From assembly GCA_910578405.1 (NCBI GenBank), contig CAJTQO010000017.1:1-55165 (forward strand): DNA of 55,165 nt, given 5' to 3'. Under the pieces are notes generated by a model. It was not told where the DNA came from. It made no database searches and saw only the letters and a list, made by a program, of their open reading frames with translations. Of the stretch, positions 33,911 through 42,080 are shown one piece after another. Source of the stretch: an uncultured Lachnospiraceae bacterium. Lineage in GTDB: Bacteria > Bacillota > Clostridia > Lachnospirales > Lachnospiraceae. Each line of letters opens with the position of its first letter. The stretch's first letter is position 1. The position numbers and the translations under genes were made by a program.

Positions 33911-33943
33911 TTTGTGACGTACATCTGCCGGAAAGCAATTTTT
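33911..33943 (+). mobile_element. Copy D, degenerate right-half fragment of the dispersed repeat
   Basis: TTGTGACGTACATCTGCCGG followed by AAAGCAATTTTT matches the right interior and inner terminal repeat of the 40981 copy, one mismatch in the first 20 bases. The outer 12-14 bases of the terminal repeat have decayed. It begins within 7 nt of the amidohydrolase stop codon. Confidence 0.5.
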
Positions 33944-33963
33944 AAGAAAGCCAAAAATTACCT

Positions 33964-33992
33964 TAATAATAATTTTATCTCCGCTCATACTA
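33964..33992 (+). promoter_or_regulatory. Possible forespore (sigma-G/F type) promoter of the SASP gene
   Basis: CATACTA at 33986-33992 fits the known sigma-G -10 pattern and TAATA at 33964-33968 fits four of five -35 positions, with a 17-nt spacer. The leader to the gene at 34128 would be about 130 nt, longer than usual. Confidence 0.3.
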
Positions 33993-34127
33993 ACACCAAG
34001 ATAAGTGATAAAGTTCAAGCTTAGTCCGGATGCGAAAAGTATTTGGGATAAGCTGGGGATGGACGGAAATTGCTTATCTCAAATATAGATAGCGAAAGCA
34101 GCAAAATAATAGCGGAGGTGAAAGAAA

Positions 34128-34328
34128 ATGGCAAGTAGTAGAGCAAATAGAGTAGAAGTTCCTGAAGCAAAGGCAGCTATGGACCGTTTTAAAACAGAGG
34201 TGGCTTCTGAATTGGGTGTAAACCTGAAGGAAGGTTACAATGGAGATTTGACGTCTAAGGAAGCCGGTTCTATCGGCGGCGAGATGGTTCGTAGGATGAT
34301 TAAGAAGCAGGAAGAAGAAATGAAATAA
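34128..34328 (+). CDS. Alpha/beta-type small acid-soluble spore protein
   Basis: A 66-residue spore DNA-binding protein. It coats DNA in the dormant spore and protects it from UV and heat, and is degraded by the GPR protease at germination. Seen: the family motifs NRVEVPEAKAAMDRFKTEVASELG, in which TEVASE is the GPR cleavage region, and LTSKEAGSIGGEMVRRMI near the C terminus. GGAGGTG lies 9 nt before the ATG. It is monocistronic and ends in a near-perfect terminator. This is the strongest single indication in the window that the organism forms endospores. Confidence 0.96.
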   Translation: MASSRANRVEVPEAKAAMDRFKTEVASELGVNLKEGYNGDLTSKEAGSIGGEMVRRMIKKQEEEMK

Positions 34329-34372
34329 TCAGAACTGGTGAAACAGTCAAGCATGGTGAAAAACCATGTATG

Positions 34373-34401
34373 GGGGATGTCTTGAGAGACATCCCCTTTT
34401 T
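34373..34401 (+). terminator. Rho-independent terminator of the SASP gene
   Basis: GGGGATGTCT (34373-34382) pairs perfectly with AGACATCCCC (34387-34396) over a 4-nt loop, followed by TTTTT. Confidence 0.92.
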
Positions 34402-34415
34402 GCGTTACGCCAAAG

Positions 34416-36158
34416 CTATTCTTCTTTCCATAAAGCTATTTTGCTGATATCTGAATCTATAGACATAGAATAGTTGGTATGGTAGATGACGAAGCCAGGT
34501 TTTCCACCGTTAGTTTTTTTAATGTTCCTTTTTTCGGTATAGTCAATTTCCACTTTGTCCTGGCCTTTGGCTTTGGAGTAGTAGGCAGCCAGTCTTGCCG
34601 CCTCCTCAAAGGTATGGTCAGGAAGTTCTTCGCCGCCTGATTTGACAATGACATGGGAACCGGGGATGCCTTTGGCGTGGAACCACCAATCATTGCCGGA
34701 AGCGGTTTTGAAAGTTAACTCTTCATTTTGATAATTATTTTTCCCAACATAGATGTGGAAGCCGTCACTGCTGATATAATGGAAAGGGCGGCTGGTGATT
34801 TTGACTTTTTTGGAGCCTCCTTTGCGCCGGATGTAGCCGCTTTCAATCAGTTCTTCTTTGATTTGCACCAGGTCCTCTTCCGCTTGGGCGATATCCAGGG
34901 ATGTGCTGACGGACTCCAAGTGTTCAATCTGTGCCTTTACTTCCACGGTTAAGTCGGAAAGGGCTTCATAAGTGCGTTTTAGTTTGTTATATTTATCAAA
35001 ATATTTTTTGGCATTTTCCGACGGCGTCAGCATAGGGTCAAGGGGGATGACAATTTCTTCATTTGTGTAATAATTTAAGGCAGTCATGGATTTTGCGCCA
35101 GGTTCCACGCCATAGCCATACGTATTCAACAGTTCCCCATATACCTTGTATTTGTCTTTCTTTTCCGTGTCTTTCATTTGTTTGAGCTGCAAATCGTATT
35201 TTTTTACATTACGTTCCAAGGCTGTCTGAACAATTTTGCGTAGGTCCACAGATTTTTGGCGAATGCGTGTAACCGCATTTTTTTGCGCGTAATATTGCTC
35301 TAATAACATACTGATGGAGTCGAAAGCGCACCTTTCTTCTTCTGTATACATTGTCAGGGTCAAAGCGGCAAATTCGATGGGAGCTGCATGTTCATAGACA
35401 ATATTTGGCTGGAAGCAGCCGGACTTGACAGCATCCATTATGTCAAAAAAGGCATCGGCAAGCCTGTTTAAATGGTTTTCCCCAAGAGAGGCGGTGGAGT
35501 AGTCCCCGTCTAATTTGGCACGGAAGCAGATTTCCTGGGAAAGCAGTGGAGACAGGCCGGTATAGGCGTTGTAAAGAGCCTTATGGACAGGCATGGTTTT
35601 TTTGTGTATGGTTTGGATAAAGGTTTCCCTGTCCACAGCCAGAGGGTTTTCTTTCTCCTGTGTTGTGGGGATAAAGTAAGGGCGGCCGGGAAGGACTTCG
35701 CGTACGCTGCTCACCATGCCGGAAATATGCTTGATACTGTCTATAATAGTGTTTTCTTCATTAACGAAAATAATATTGCTGTGTTTTCCCATGATTTCCA
35801 CAATCAGTTTCTTGGAACAGAGATCTCCCAGTTCGTTTAGATGTTCCATTTCAATCTGCAGGATACGTTCCAGCCCAGGTTGCGTAATGCCCGTGATGCG
35901 GGCGTTTTGCAGATGTTTACGTAAAAGCATACAAAAGCTGGGAGCGGTGAGAGGGCTTGGTTTGTTGGTTTGCGTCAGGTAGGCCAGAGGGAGGGATGCG
36001 CCTGCCGAAAGGAACAGACGTTTCTGCCCGCCGTTTACCTTGATTGTCAGCAGCAGTTCGTCCGCTTCGGGCTGGGCGATTTTATAAATACGCCCTCCGG
36101 TTATGGTGTCGTTCAGTTCTTTTATAATATTTGCTATGGTTACGCCATCGAATGCCAT
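34416..36158 (-). CDS. rqcH: RqcH (NFACT family, Rqc2/FbpA homologue)
   Basis: A 580-residue protein of the NFACT family, which binds stalled 50S subunits and adds C-terminal alanine tails in bacterial ribosome quality control; older annotations call it fibronectin-binding. Seen: the NFACT-N domain (MAFDGVTIANIIKELNDTITGGRIYKI, then LLLTIKVNGGQKRLFLSAGAS and KHLQNARITGI), a helix-hairpin-helix region, a long coiled coil (about 280-420), and the NFACT-R domain near 440-550 (SSDGFHIYVGKNNYQNEELTF, DWWFHAKGIPGSHVIVKS). The start at 36158 has GGAAG upstream; longer in-frame starts have none. It is single and convergent with the SASP gene. Confidence 0.93.
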   Translation of the reverse strand: MAFDGVTIANIIKELNDTITGGRIYKIAQPEADELLLTIKVNGGQKRLFLSAGASLPLAYLTQTNKPSPLTAPSFCMLLRKHLQNARITGITQPGLERILQIEMEHLNELGDLCSKKLIVEIMGKHSNIIFVNEENTIIDSIKHISGMVSSVREVLPGRPYFIPTTQEKENPLAVDRETFIQTIHKKTMPVHKALYNAYTGLSPLLSQEICFRAKLDGDYSTASLGENHLNRLADAFFDIMDAVKSGCFQPNIVYEHAAPIEFAALTLTMYTEEERCAFDSISMLLEQYYAQKNAVTRIRQKSVDLRKIVQTALERNVKKYDLQLKQMKDTEKKDKYKVYGELLNTYGYGVEPGAKSMTALNYYTNEEIVIPLDPMLTPSENAKKYFDKYNKLKRTYEALSDLTVEVKAQIEHLESVSTSLDIAQAEEDLVQIKEELIESGYIRRKGGSKKVKITSRPFHYISSDGFHIYVGKNNYQNEELTFKTASGNDWWFHAKGIPGSHVIVKSGGEELPDHTFEEAARLAAYYSKAKGQDKVEIDYTEKRNIKKTNGGKPGFVIYHTNYSMSIDSDISKIALWKEE

Positions 36159-36535
36159 GGTGTACACTTCCTTTCTTAATGGATTCATTTGGTGCAAATT
36201 GATTTTACAGGCGGACAGTCAGGCATTATCCTTTATCTTAGAAATGGGAATGGCCTGTTGCGTATTCCAATGTCTGGATATATCCAACGGTATAACGGCC
36301 AATGGAATAATAGTTTTCTGCAATTACACTGCTATTATACTGCCATGGAAAATAGGAAAAGTCAACTTATATCTCGTTCAGATGCGCTTCCATCCAGAGA
36401 AGATAGGAAGCCAATATCCCATTTTGGCGTTTACATACACTTGATAAGGGGGAGTCCCTTATAGTATAATAAAACAATATACATTAACAGATGGATAAGC
36501 CACAAAATGCTGTTTGAGAAAGAAAGGGAATGCCT
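36159..36535. other. 377-bp divergent intergenic region
   Basis: No gene is supported. The right end holds the promoter at 36441-36470 with its spacer palindrome. In the middle TATTCCA (about 36259) and TGGAATA (about 36303) form an imperfect long-range inverted repeat. A promoter for the leftward rqcH gene must lie here, but none stands out. Confidence 0.4.
36441..36470 (+). promoter_or_regulatory. Promoter whose spacer is a palindrome (operator-like)
   Basis: TTGATA at 36441-36446 and a perfect TATAAT at 36465-36470 are 18 nt apart. ATAAGGG (36444-36450) and its exact reverse complement CCCTTAT (36456-36462) overlap the -35 and fill the spacer, the placement expected of a repressor site. 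Confidence 0.55.
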
Positions 36536-37972
36536 ATGAAAAAATTTGTTTGCACGATCTGCGGTTATACCTATGTAGGGGAAAATGCGCCAAAGGAATG
36601 CCCGGTTTGCCACGCGCCAGGAGAAAAATTTGAGGAAAACGGGATGGAAAATGTTCAGGAAAGCGGAATGAGAGAAGAAAAAAGCAGCAAGGAGGAACCC
36701 TCGTCTTTGGATTGCGTAGAGCAGGGGGATGAGAGGGAACCTGTGCCAAGTCTGGAATATGACAAAAGTTTTTATAGGCTGGATGATTCCTGCCGTTATA
36801 TGGAGGAAATCCACCAGATGGCAGTGACAGGGAAGTCTATAAGCGGAGCCATGGGAACGAAGATGTCTATGCCTAGCTGGGACGATATTTTGCTTTTGGG
36901 TGCGCAATTGAATCCTGCTCCGTTAAATGAGGAGGATCCAATCACAACGATGACAGTCATTGGCAAACATGCCAAGAAGCCTATGATTTTGGAAAGCCCT
37001 GTCTATATTTCCCATATGTCTTTTGGGGCGTTATCCAAGGAAATCAAGGTGGCGTTGGCTAAAGGCTCCGCTGCGGCGAAGACGGCAATGTGCAGCGGAG
37101 AAGGCGGCATACTGCCAGAGGAGCGGGAAGCGGCTTATAAATATATATTTGAATATATTCCGAATAAATATAGTGTGACGGATGAAAACCTGCGCAGGGC
37201 GGATGCCATTGAAATTAAAATTGGGCAGGGAACGAAGCCTGGTATGGGGGGACACCTGCCGGGGGAAAAGGTGACGGAGGAGATTGCGCGGCTGCGGGGA
37301 AAGAAGCAGGGGGAGGATGTGCAGAGCCCAAGTAAGTTCCCGGAACTTAATTCCAAAGAGGATTTAAGAGAAATGGTGGATATGCTGCGACGGCGGTCAG
37401 ATGGCAGGCCAATTGGCGTTAAAATTGCCGCTGGCAGAATCGAAAGGGATTTGGAATACTGCGTTTTTGCGCAGCCTGATTTTATTACCGTGGACGGCAG
37501 AGGTGGGGCGACCGGCTCCAGTCCGTTATTTTTGCGTGAGGCAACGACAGTGCCGACGGTGTATGCATTGTACCGTGCAAGGAAATATTTGGATTCCGTA
37601 CATTCCGATATTTCGCTGGTGATTACCGGAGGGCTGCGGGTGTCTGCGGATGTGGCGAAAGCGCTGGCTATGGGGGCGGACGCCGTGGCAGTGGCAAGCG
37701 CGGCGCTGATTGCGGCGGCATGTCAGCAGTATCGGATTTGCGGTTCTGGAAACTGTCCGGTTGGTGTGGCGACCCAAAATCCAAAGCTGCGGGAAAGGCT
37801 GAAGGTGGAACAGGCCGCACAGCGAGTGGCAAATTACTTGGAGGTGACGTTAGAGGAATTAAAGACATTTGCAAGGATTACAGGGCATGGCTCAGTGCAT
37901 GGGCTATGCGTGGATGATTTGGTTACATGCAGCCGGGAGATTTCTGAATATACGAATATCCGACATGCGTAG
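36536..37972 (+). CDS. Rubredoxin-like / FMN glutamate-synthase-like fusion protein
   Basis: A 478-residue cytosolic flavoprotein. Seen: an N-terminal rubredoxin/rubrerythrin-type metal site C6-x2-C9 and C22-x2-C25 (VCTICGYTY, ECPVCHAPG), a charged linker (about 33-75), and the FMN-binding domain of glutamate synthase (about 90-450) with ISHMSFGALSKEIKVALAKGS, the IKIGQGTKPGMGGHLPG loop, TVDGRGGATGSSP, and the 3Fe-4S cysteines C396-x5-C402-x4-C407 (CQQYRICGSGNCPVG). There is no glutaminase domain, so ammonia or another donor would be needed if it makes glutamate. The ATG at 36536 is preferred for its spacing from AAAGGG; one at 36530 is possible. Electron transfer from the rubredoxin site to FMN is inference. 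Confidence 0.88.
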   Translation: MKKFVCTICGYTYVGENAPKECPVCHAPGEKFEENGMENVQESGMREEKSSKEEPSSLDCVEQGDEREPVPSLEYDKSFYRLDDSCRYMEEIHQMAVTGKSISGAMGTKMSMPSWDDILLLGAQLNPAPLNEEDPITTMTVIGKHAKKPMILESPVYISHMSFGALSKEIKVALAKGSAAAKTAMCSGEGGILPEEREAAYKYIFEYIPNKYSVTDENLRRADAIEIKIGQGTKPGMGGHLPGEKVTEEIARLRGKKQGEDVQSPSKFPELNSKEDLREMVDMLRRRSDGRPIGVKIAAGRIERDLEYCVFAQPDFITVDGRGGATGSSPLFLREATTVPTVYALYRARKYLDSVHSDISLVITGGLRVSADVAKALAMGADAVAVASAALIAAACQQYRICGSGNCPVGVATQNPKLRERLKVEQAAQRVANYLEVTLEELKTFARITGHGSVHGLCVDDLVTCSREISEYTNIRHA

Positions 37973-38150
37973 TGGAAAACCGCTCTTTTGCAGGGAAGGC
38001 TGCAGAAGGGTGGTTTTATTTTGGCATTTCATAGGGGCATACTTTCCCGCGTACAAGCATATAAAGAACCATGGGGACAATCATCCTGGGACAGGGCAGG
38101 GGCCCCCCTGGCTCAGAATAGCAGCATCAGGCGAAAGCGGAGGGATATGT

Positions 38151-40883
38151 ATGTATGAGAACCAACAGATCCGGGAAGTCGGACGGATATTAAACTGTGA
38201 TATGGAGAAGGGGCTGGCTAGTATGGAGGTTACGGCAAGGCTTGCCAAATATGGGAGAAACCAACTTAAGGAGAAAAAAGAAAAATCTCCGTTTTCCCTT
38301 TTTATGGAACAGCTTAACGATCCGTTGATATTTATTTTATTTGTGGCAATGGGGGTGTCCGTGTTTTTAGGGGAAGTGGGGGATGCAGGCATTATTGTGA
38401 CTGTGATTCTGGTCAATGCTTTTGTCGGTGTGGCGCAGGAGGGGAAAGCGCGCAGGGCAATTGATGCGTTAAAGAAACTGACAAGCCCACATGCTGTGGT
38501 AAGGCGGGACGGCAGACAGCAGGAGATTGAAGCGTCCGGGCTGGCGCCGGGGGATATAGTCTGTCTGGAAGCAGGCAGGCAGGTGCCGGCTGATTTGCGG
38601 CTGGTAAAGACTATGGGGCTGAAAGTCGAAGAGTCGGCGCTGACCGGAGAGTCGGTGCCGGTGGAGAAAGACGCAGCGTATGTGGCTACGGGAAAGACAG
38701 ACATCGGCGATTGCAAAAATATGGCTTATATGTCTACCAATGTTACATATGGACGGGGCGAAGGGATTGTGGTGGCTACAGGGATGGACACGCAAATCGG
38801 TCATATTGCGGATATGCTTAGCGGGACAAAAGATGAAATGACGCCGCTGCAGAAGAGACTGGCGGATTTGGGGAAAGTGTTAAGCGGCGTGGCGGTTTTT
38901 ATCTGTGTATTTCTTTTTGTGGTGGCTATGCTGCAGAAGCGGGATGTGGGGGATATGCTGTTAACGTCCATATCCTTGGCGGTGGCGGCGGTTCCCGAAG
39001 GGCTTCCGGCGATTGTGACGATTGTGCTTGCTTTGAGCGTTTCAAGGATGGTAAAAGTAAATACGATTATCCGTAAGCTTCCTTCGGTAGAGACATTAGG
39101 GGCGGTGAATGTGGTCTGTTCGGATAAAACAGGCACATTGACGCAGAATAAAATGACAGTGAAGAAATGTTATGTGGACGGCCGGATGGTGGCCGCAGAA
39201 GATTTGGATGCGGAGAAACATAGGGAGCTGCTGCGGGGGGCGGTTCTGTGCAATGACGGGGTGATTTCCGGGGGGAGCCGCATTGGAGATCCGACTGAGC
39301 TTGCGCTGTTAGACTTAGCGGCCAAATACAGGATTAGCCGGGAAGGGCTGGAGAAAGAGTTTCCCAGGATGGATGAGAAGGCGTTTGACTCCGGACGGAA
39401 AATGATGACTACGCTGCACAGAGGGCGTAATGGAAGGGTCGCTTATACGAAAGGAGGAACAGAGGAAGTGCTGCGGCACTGCATATATGTTTTAAGCCGT
39501 GGAAAAAAAGTGTCCATGAGCGAACAGACGAGGCGGGAGATTCTGCACGCGGCAGGACAGATGTCTTCGGAAGCCCTACGGGTGCTGGCGGTTGCCATGC
39601 GGGAAGATGCAGTGGCGCCGGAGGAAAGGGAGCTGGTGTTTGTAGGCTTGACAGGGATGATGGATCCAGCCAGACCGGAGGCGGCGGAAGCTGTGGAGGC
39701 TTTCCGTCAGGCTGGCGTGGATACAGTGATGATTACCGGGGACCATGTGGATACGGCATTTGCCATAGCGAAAGAGCTAGGCATAGCCAGAGGCCGGGAG
39801 GAGTGTCTAAGCGGCAGCGAGCTGGATAAGCTGGATGAGCGGCAGTTTGCCCAAAAGGCGGAACGGATTAGAGTATATGCCAGGGTTTCACCGGAACATA
39901 AAGTAAAAATAGTCAATGCCCTTAGGAAGCAAGGCAAAGTGGTGGCAATGACAGGGGATGGGGTAAACGATGCGCCTTCGTTAAAGGCGGCGGATATTGG
40001 CATAGCCATGGGCATGAACGGCACAGATGTAGCAAAAAATGCAGCGGACATGGTTCTAACGGATGACAATTTTGCCACTATACGCAAAGCGATAGAAGAA
40101 GGGAGAGGAATTTATGAAAATATTCGGAAAGCCATTTTGTTTCTGCTTTCTTCTAATTTTGGGGAAATTATTACGATGCTGGCTGCTATTCTTGCCGGAT
40201 TTCCTTCCCCGCTTAAGGCAAGCCACATTCTTTGGATTAACTTGATAACGGATTCCCTTCCTGCGTTGGCCTTGGGGGTAGATGAGAATGACGGGAAACA
40301 ACTGATGCAGCAAAAGCCAAGGAAGAGCGGCGAGAATCTGTTCGCCCATGGCGGGCTTTCCTGCACCTTGTGCTATGGGGCCGTGATTGCGGTGATTAGC
40401 GTGACGGCTTTCCTGCAGGCGCCTTATGAGTTGTTGACAACGAGGGGGCTTCCGGTGAGCCTGTATAACTTAAAGACGGCGCTATGCCTGCCTGCCGTTT
40501 TGAATAAGGCGCAGACCCATGCATTCACCGTGCTTGGCATGAGCCAGCTTTTCCATGCGATAGGGATGCGGGACGTGAATAAGTCGGTGTTTCGAATGAA
40601 TCATCTGGCTAACCGGTATATGCTGTTTGCCTGTGCATTGGGGATTGGCCTGCAGGCTCTGGTAACGGAAATTCCCTATTTTGTGTCCTTGTTTGGAACA
40701 AGCCGCCTGTCTATGCAGGAGTGGGGGATGCTGGGGATGCTGTCGGCCATGCCGCTGGTGGTGCATGAACTGTTAGCTCTTGGCGGTGCCGCGGAGGAAA
40801 AAGAGGATACAGAAAAAGACAAATACTGTCATTCCAGAGAGGTTTCCCATGAATGCCAATCTCCTGGCGCGGCAAATAATTAA
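38151..40883 (+). CDS. P-type cation ATPase, Ca2+-transporting type (P2A)
   Basis: A 910-residue integral membrane pump. Seen: the cation-ATPase N domain (LASMEVTARLAKYGRNQLKEKK), paired N-terminal membrane helices (about 60-105), the actuator motif T165GES168, helices M3-M4 with AVPEGLPAIVTIVLALS carrying the PEGL cation site, the phosphorylation motif CSDKTGTLT with Asp325, the nucleotide domain, MTGDGVNDAPSLKAADIGIAMG, and six C-terminal helices (WINLITDSLPALALGVD). The P2A class pumps Ca2+ (or Mn2+) out of the cytosol; PEGL and NLITDSLPALALG fit this. The ATG at 38151 follows GGAGGG; the open frame extends upstream without a ribosome site. It overlaps nothing and its 3' end is followed by a complete short copy of the dispersed element. 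Confidence 0.94.
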   Translation: MYENQQIREVGRILNCDMEKGLASMEVTARLAKYGRNQLKEKKEKSPFSLFMEQLNDPLIFILFVAMGVSVFLGEVGDAGIIVTVILVNAFVGVAQEGKARRAIDALKKLTSPHAVVRRDGRQQEIEASGLAPGDIVCLEAGRQVPADLRLVKTMGLKVEESALTGESVPVEKDAAYVATGKTDIGDCKNMAYMSTNVTYGRGEGIVVATGMDTQIGHIADMLSGTKDEMTPLQKRLADLGKVLSGVAVFICVFLFVVAMLQKRDVGDMLLTSISLAVAAVPEGLPAIVTIVLALSVSRMVKVNTIIRKLPSVETLGAVNVVCSDKTGTLTQNKMTVKKCYVDGRMVAAEDLDAEKHRELLRGAVLCNDGVISGGSRIGDPTELALLDLAAKYRISREGLEKEFPRMDEKAFDSGRKMMTTLHRGRNGRVAYTKGGTEEVLRHCIYVLSRGKKVSMSEQTRREILHAAGQMSSEALRVLAVAMREDAVAPEERELVFVGLTGMMDPARPEAAEAVEAFRQAGVDTVMITGDHVDTAFAIAKELGIARGREECLSGSELDKLDERQFAQKAERIRVYARVSPEHKVKIVNALRKQGKVVAMTGDGVNDAPSLKAADIGIAMGMNGTDVAKNAADMVLTDDNFATIRKAIEEGRGIYENIRKAILFLLSSNFGEIITMLAAILAGFPSPLKASHILWINLITDSLPALALGVDENDGKQLMQQKPRKSGENLFAHGGLSCTLCYGAVIAVISVTAFLQAPYELLTTRGLPVSLYNLKTALCLPAVLNKAQTHAFTVLGMSQLFHAIGMRDVNKSVFRMNHLANRYMLFACALGIGLQALVTEIPYFVSLFGTSRLSMQEWGMLGMLSAMPLVVHELLALGGAAEEKEDTEKDKYCHSREVSHECQSPGAANN

Positions 40884-40980
40884 TAACGTAAATGGAAATA
40901 GCTGTGTTGGAAATCGGGAAAGTTTGGATTCGTTTTTCAGGAAGGAAAAAGCGGACTTCGTAAAAGCCGATATTCCATTG

Positions 40981-41081
40981 CTGGAGCGTGTTTGAAAATT
41001 CATTCCTGACATTTGTACGCCCCACTTTGCGTGAAATTGTAATGTACATCTGCCGGAAAGCAATGTTCAAACACGCTCTAG
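40981..41081 (+). mobile_element. Copy E, complete short form (101 bp) of the dispersed inverted-repeat element
   Basis: The left end CTGGAGCGTGTTTGAAAATT (40981-41000) and the right end, read on the other strand as CTAGAGCGTGTTTGAACATT (41081-41062), form imperfect terminal repeats of about 26 bp, 18 of the first 20 positions being identical. The centre has the CACTTTGCGTGA block also seen in copy A but lacks about 70 bp of the folded interior. It lies between two converging genes. No ORF and no clear target-site duplication are visible. Confidence 0.7.
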
Positions 41082-41237
41082 AAGTTTAACGACGCAATGG
41101 TGCGAAACAGGCGGTTCATGATTCTAATTTTTTTCTCGTTTTTCTTTCCGGTTCAGCAAATCTCAAATGGTTCCGTTCTTTCCGGTTTTTCGTATTTGTG
41201 CTTCAAAGGGTCAGCCTATGAACAGTATCCTGCGCTT

Positions 41238-41870
41238 TTATAGCTTACTGAAAGCCAGCAATAGAAGAAGTATGCCTCCAATGATGGAGAAATTAAAGTT
41301 AGATTTTGCAGCCAGAAGCCGTCCAAGCCTGCAGCCGCCGGATACGGCACATAGACTGATTAGGAAAGCCAGAAGCGCGGCGAGAGGAAACGAATACTCT
41401 CCGGAAGCCGCGCCAAAGCCAGCCGCAGCGCTGTCTAAAGAAAGGGCAAGGCCCAAAGAGAACGCTTCAGCGGGAGAAAGGATTTCCACATCTTCTGTAT
41501 TAGCGGCTTCGGGGGTGGCATAGACCGTGAGGATAAAACGCAGATTCTTTGTTTTGACCTGCACTTCTTTGCTGCTAAAGCGGTTTTCCCGTATTTTTTT
41601 GCGGATAGAGCTGTCAAAAAGTTTGATGGCTCCTAAGACAAAAAGGATTGTAAAAGAAAAAAGGACAGTAAGACCTGCAGGAATGTAAGTTTTGAGCAAG
41701 CTTCCGGCCAGGAGTGAGGCCATTAGAAGGAGATCCGAGATCAACGCTACAATTATGGCCGATAGAGGAGGAATTTTCACTTTATCCGCGCCATAGGCGA
41801 AACTGGCCGCGAAAGCATCTGCAGAAAGCGCTATAATTAGCAGAATAAGTTGGGATATAGAGCCAAACAA
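41238..41870 (-). CDS. ytaF: YtaF-like sporulation membrane protein (MntP-related)
   Basis: A 210-residue protein with about six membrane helices. Seen: two similar halves, each opening with a D-containing first helix: LILLIIALSADAFAASFAYG at the start and SLGLALSLDSAAAGFGAASG in the second half, the duplicated pattern of the MntP/YtaF family, with the polar loop (about 85-130) between. YtaF is named from sporulation screens in Bacillus; its exact role is not settled, and an ion-export role like MntP is possible. The first codon is TTG: no ATG fits, AGCAGGTG lies 7 nt upstream on the minus strand, and the helix begins right away. It is single and divergent from the ABC exporter. Confidence 0.85.
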   Translation of the reverse strand: MFGSISQLILLIIALSADAFAASFAYGADKVKIPPLSAIIVALISDLLLMASLLAGSLLKTYIPAGLTVLFSFTILFVLGAIKLFDSSIRKKIRENRFSSKEVQVKTKNLRFILTVYATPEAANTEDVEILSPAEAFSLGLALSLDSAAAGFGAASGEYSFPLAALLAFLISLCAVSGGCRLGRLLAAKSNFNFSIIGGILLLLLAFSKL

Positions 41871-41894
41871 ATCTGTTCACCTGCTTTTTTTGGT

Positions 41895-41924
41895 TTGCTT
41901 TATATTATGTAAGTATGCTATAAT
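41895..41924 (+). promoter_or_regulatory. Extended -10 promoter of the ABC exporter
   Basis: TTGCTT at 41895-41900 and TATAAT at 41919-41924 with an 18-nt spacer; TGC precedes the -10, making an extended TGnTATAAT. Transcription would start near 41931, giving a leader of about 150 nt made almost wholly of the tandem repeat. Confidence 0.65.
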
Positions 41925-41943
41925 TGTTTTCAAGAGGATGTAA

Positions 41944-42076
41944 ACTGGAAAACAGCAACTGCACAAAGTGCGCAAGGCAGTGGAGGCAGTTTGTGCAAAT
42001 GCAGAACTGGAAAACAGCAACTGTACAAAATGCGCAGGGCAGTGGGTGTAGTTTGTGCAGATGCGGAATTGGAATT
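41944..42076 (+). repeat. Tandem 62-bp hairpin repeat forming the exporter leader
   Basis: Copy 1 (41944-42005) and copy 2 (42006-42067) agree at 54 of 62 positions; a third copy has only its first 9 bases (42068-42076). Each copy carries a hairpin: TGCACAAA/TTTGTGCA in copy 1 (41960-41967, 41990-41997) and TGTACAAA/TTTGTGCA in copy 2, where the single change keeps pairing as G-U in RNA. The period is not a multiple of three. Confidence 0.75.
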
Positions 42077-42080
42077 AAGG

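Noticed and set aside
41123..41195. Repeated TTCTTTCCGGTT in the sequence between the element and ytaF
   Set aside because: Only two short imperfect copies with no dyad or context; not enough to call a feature.
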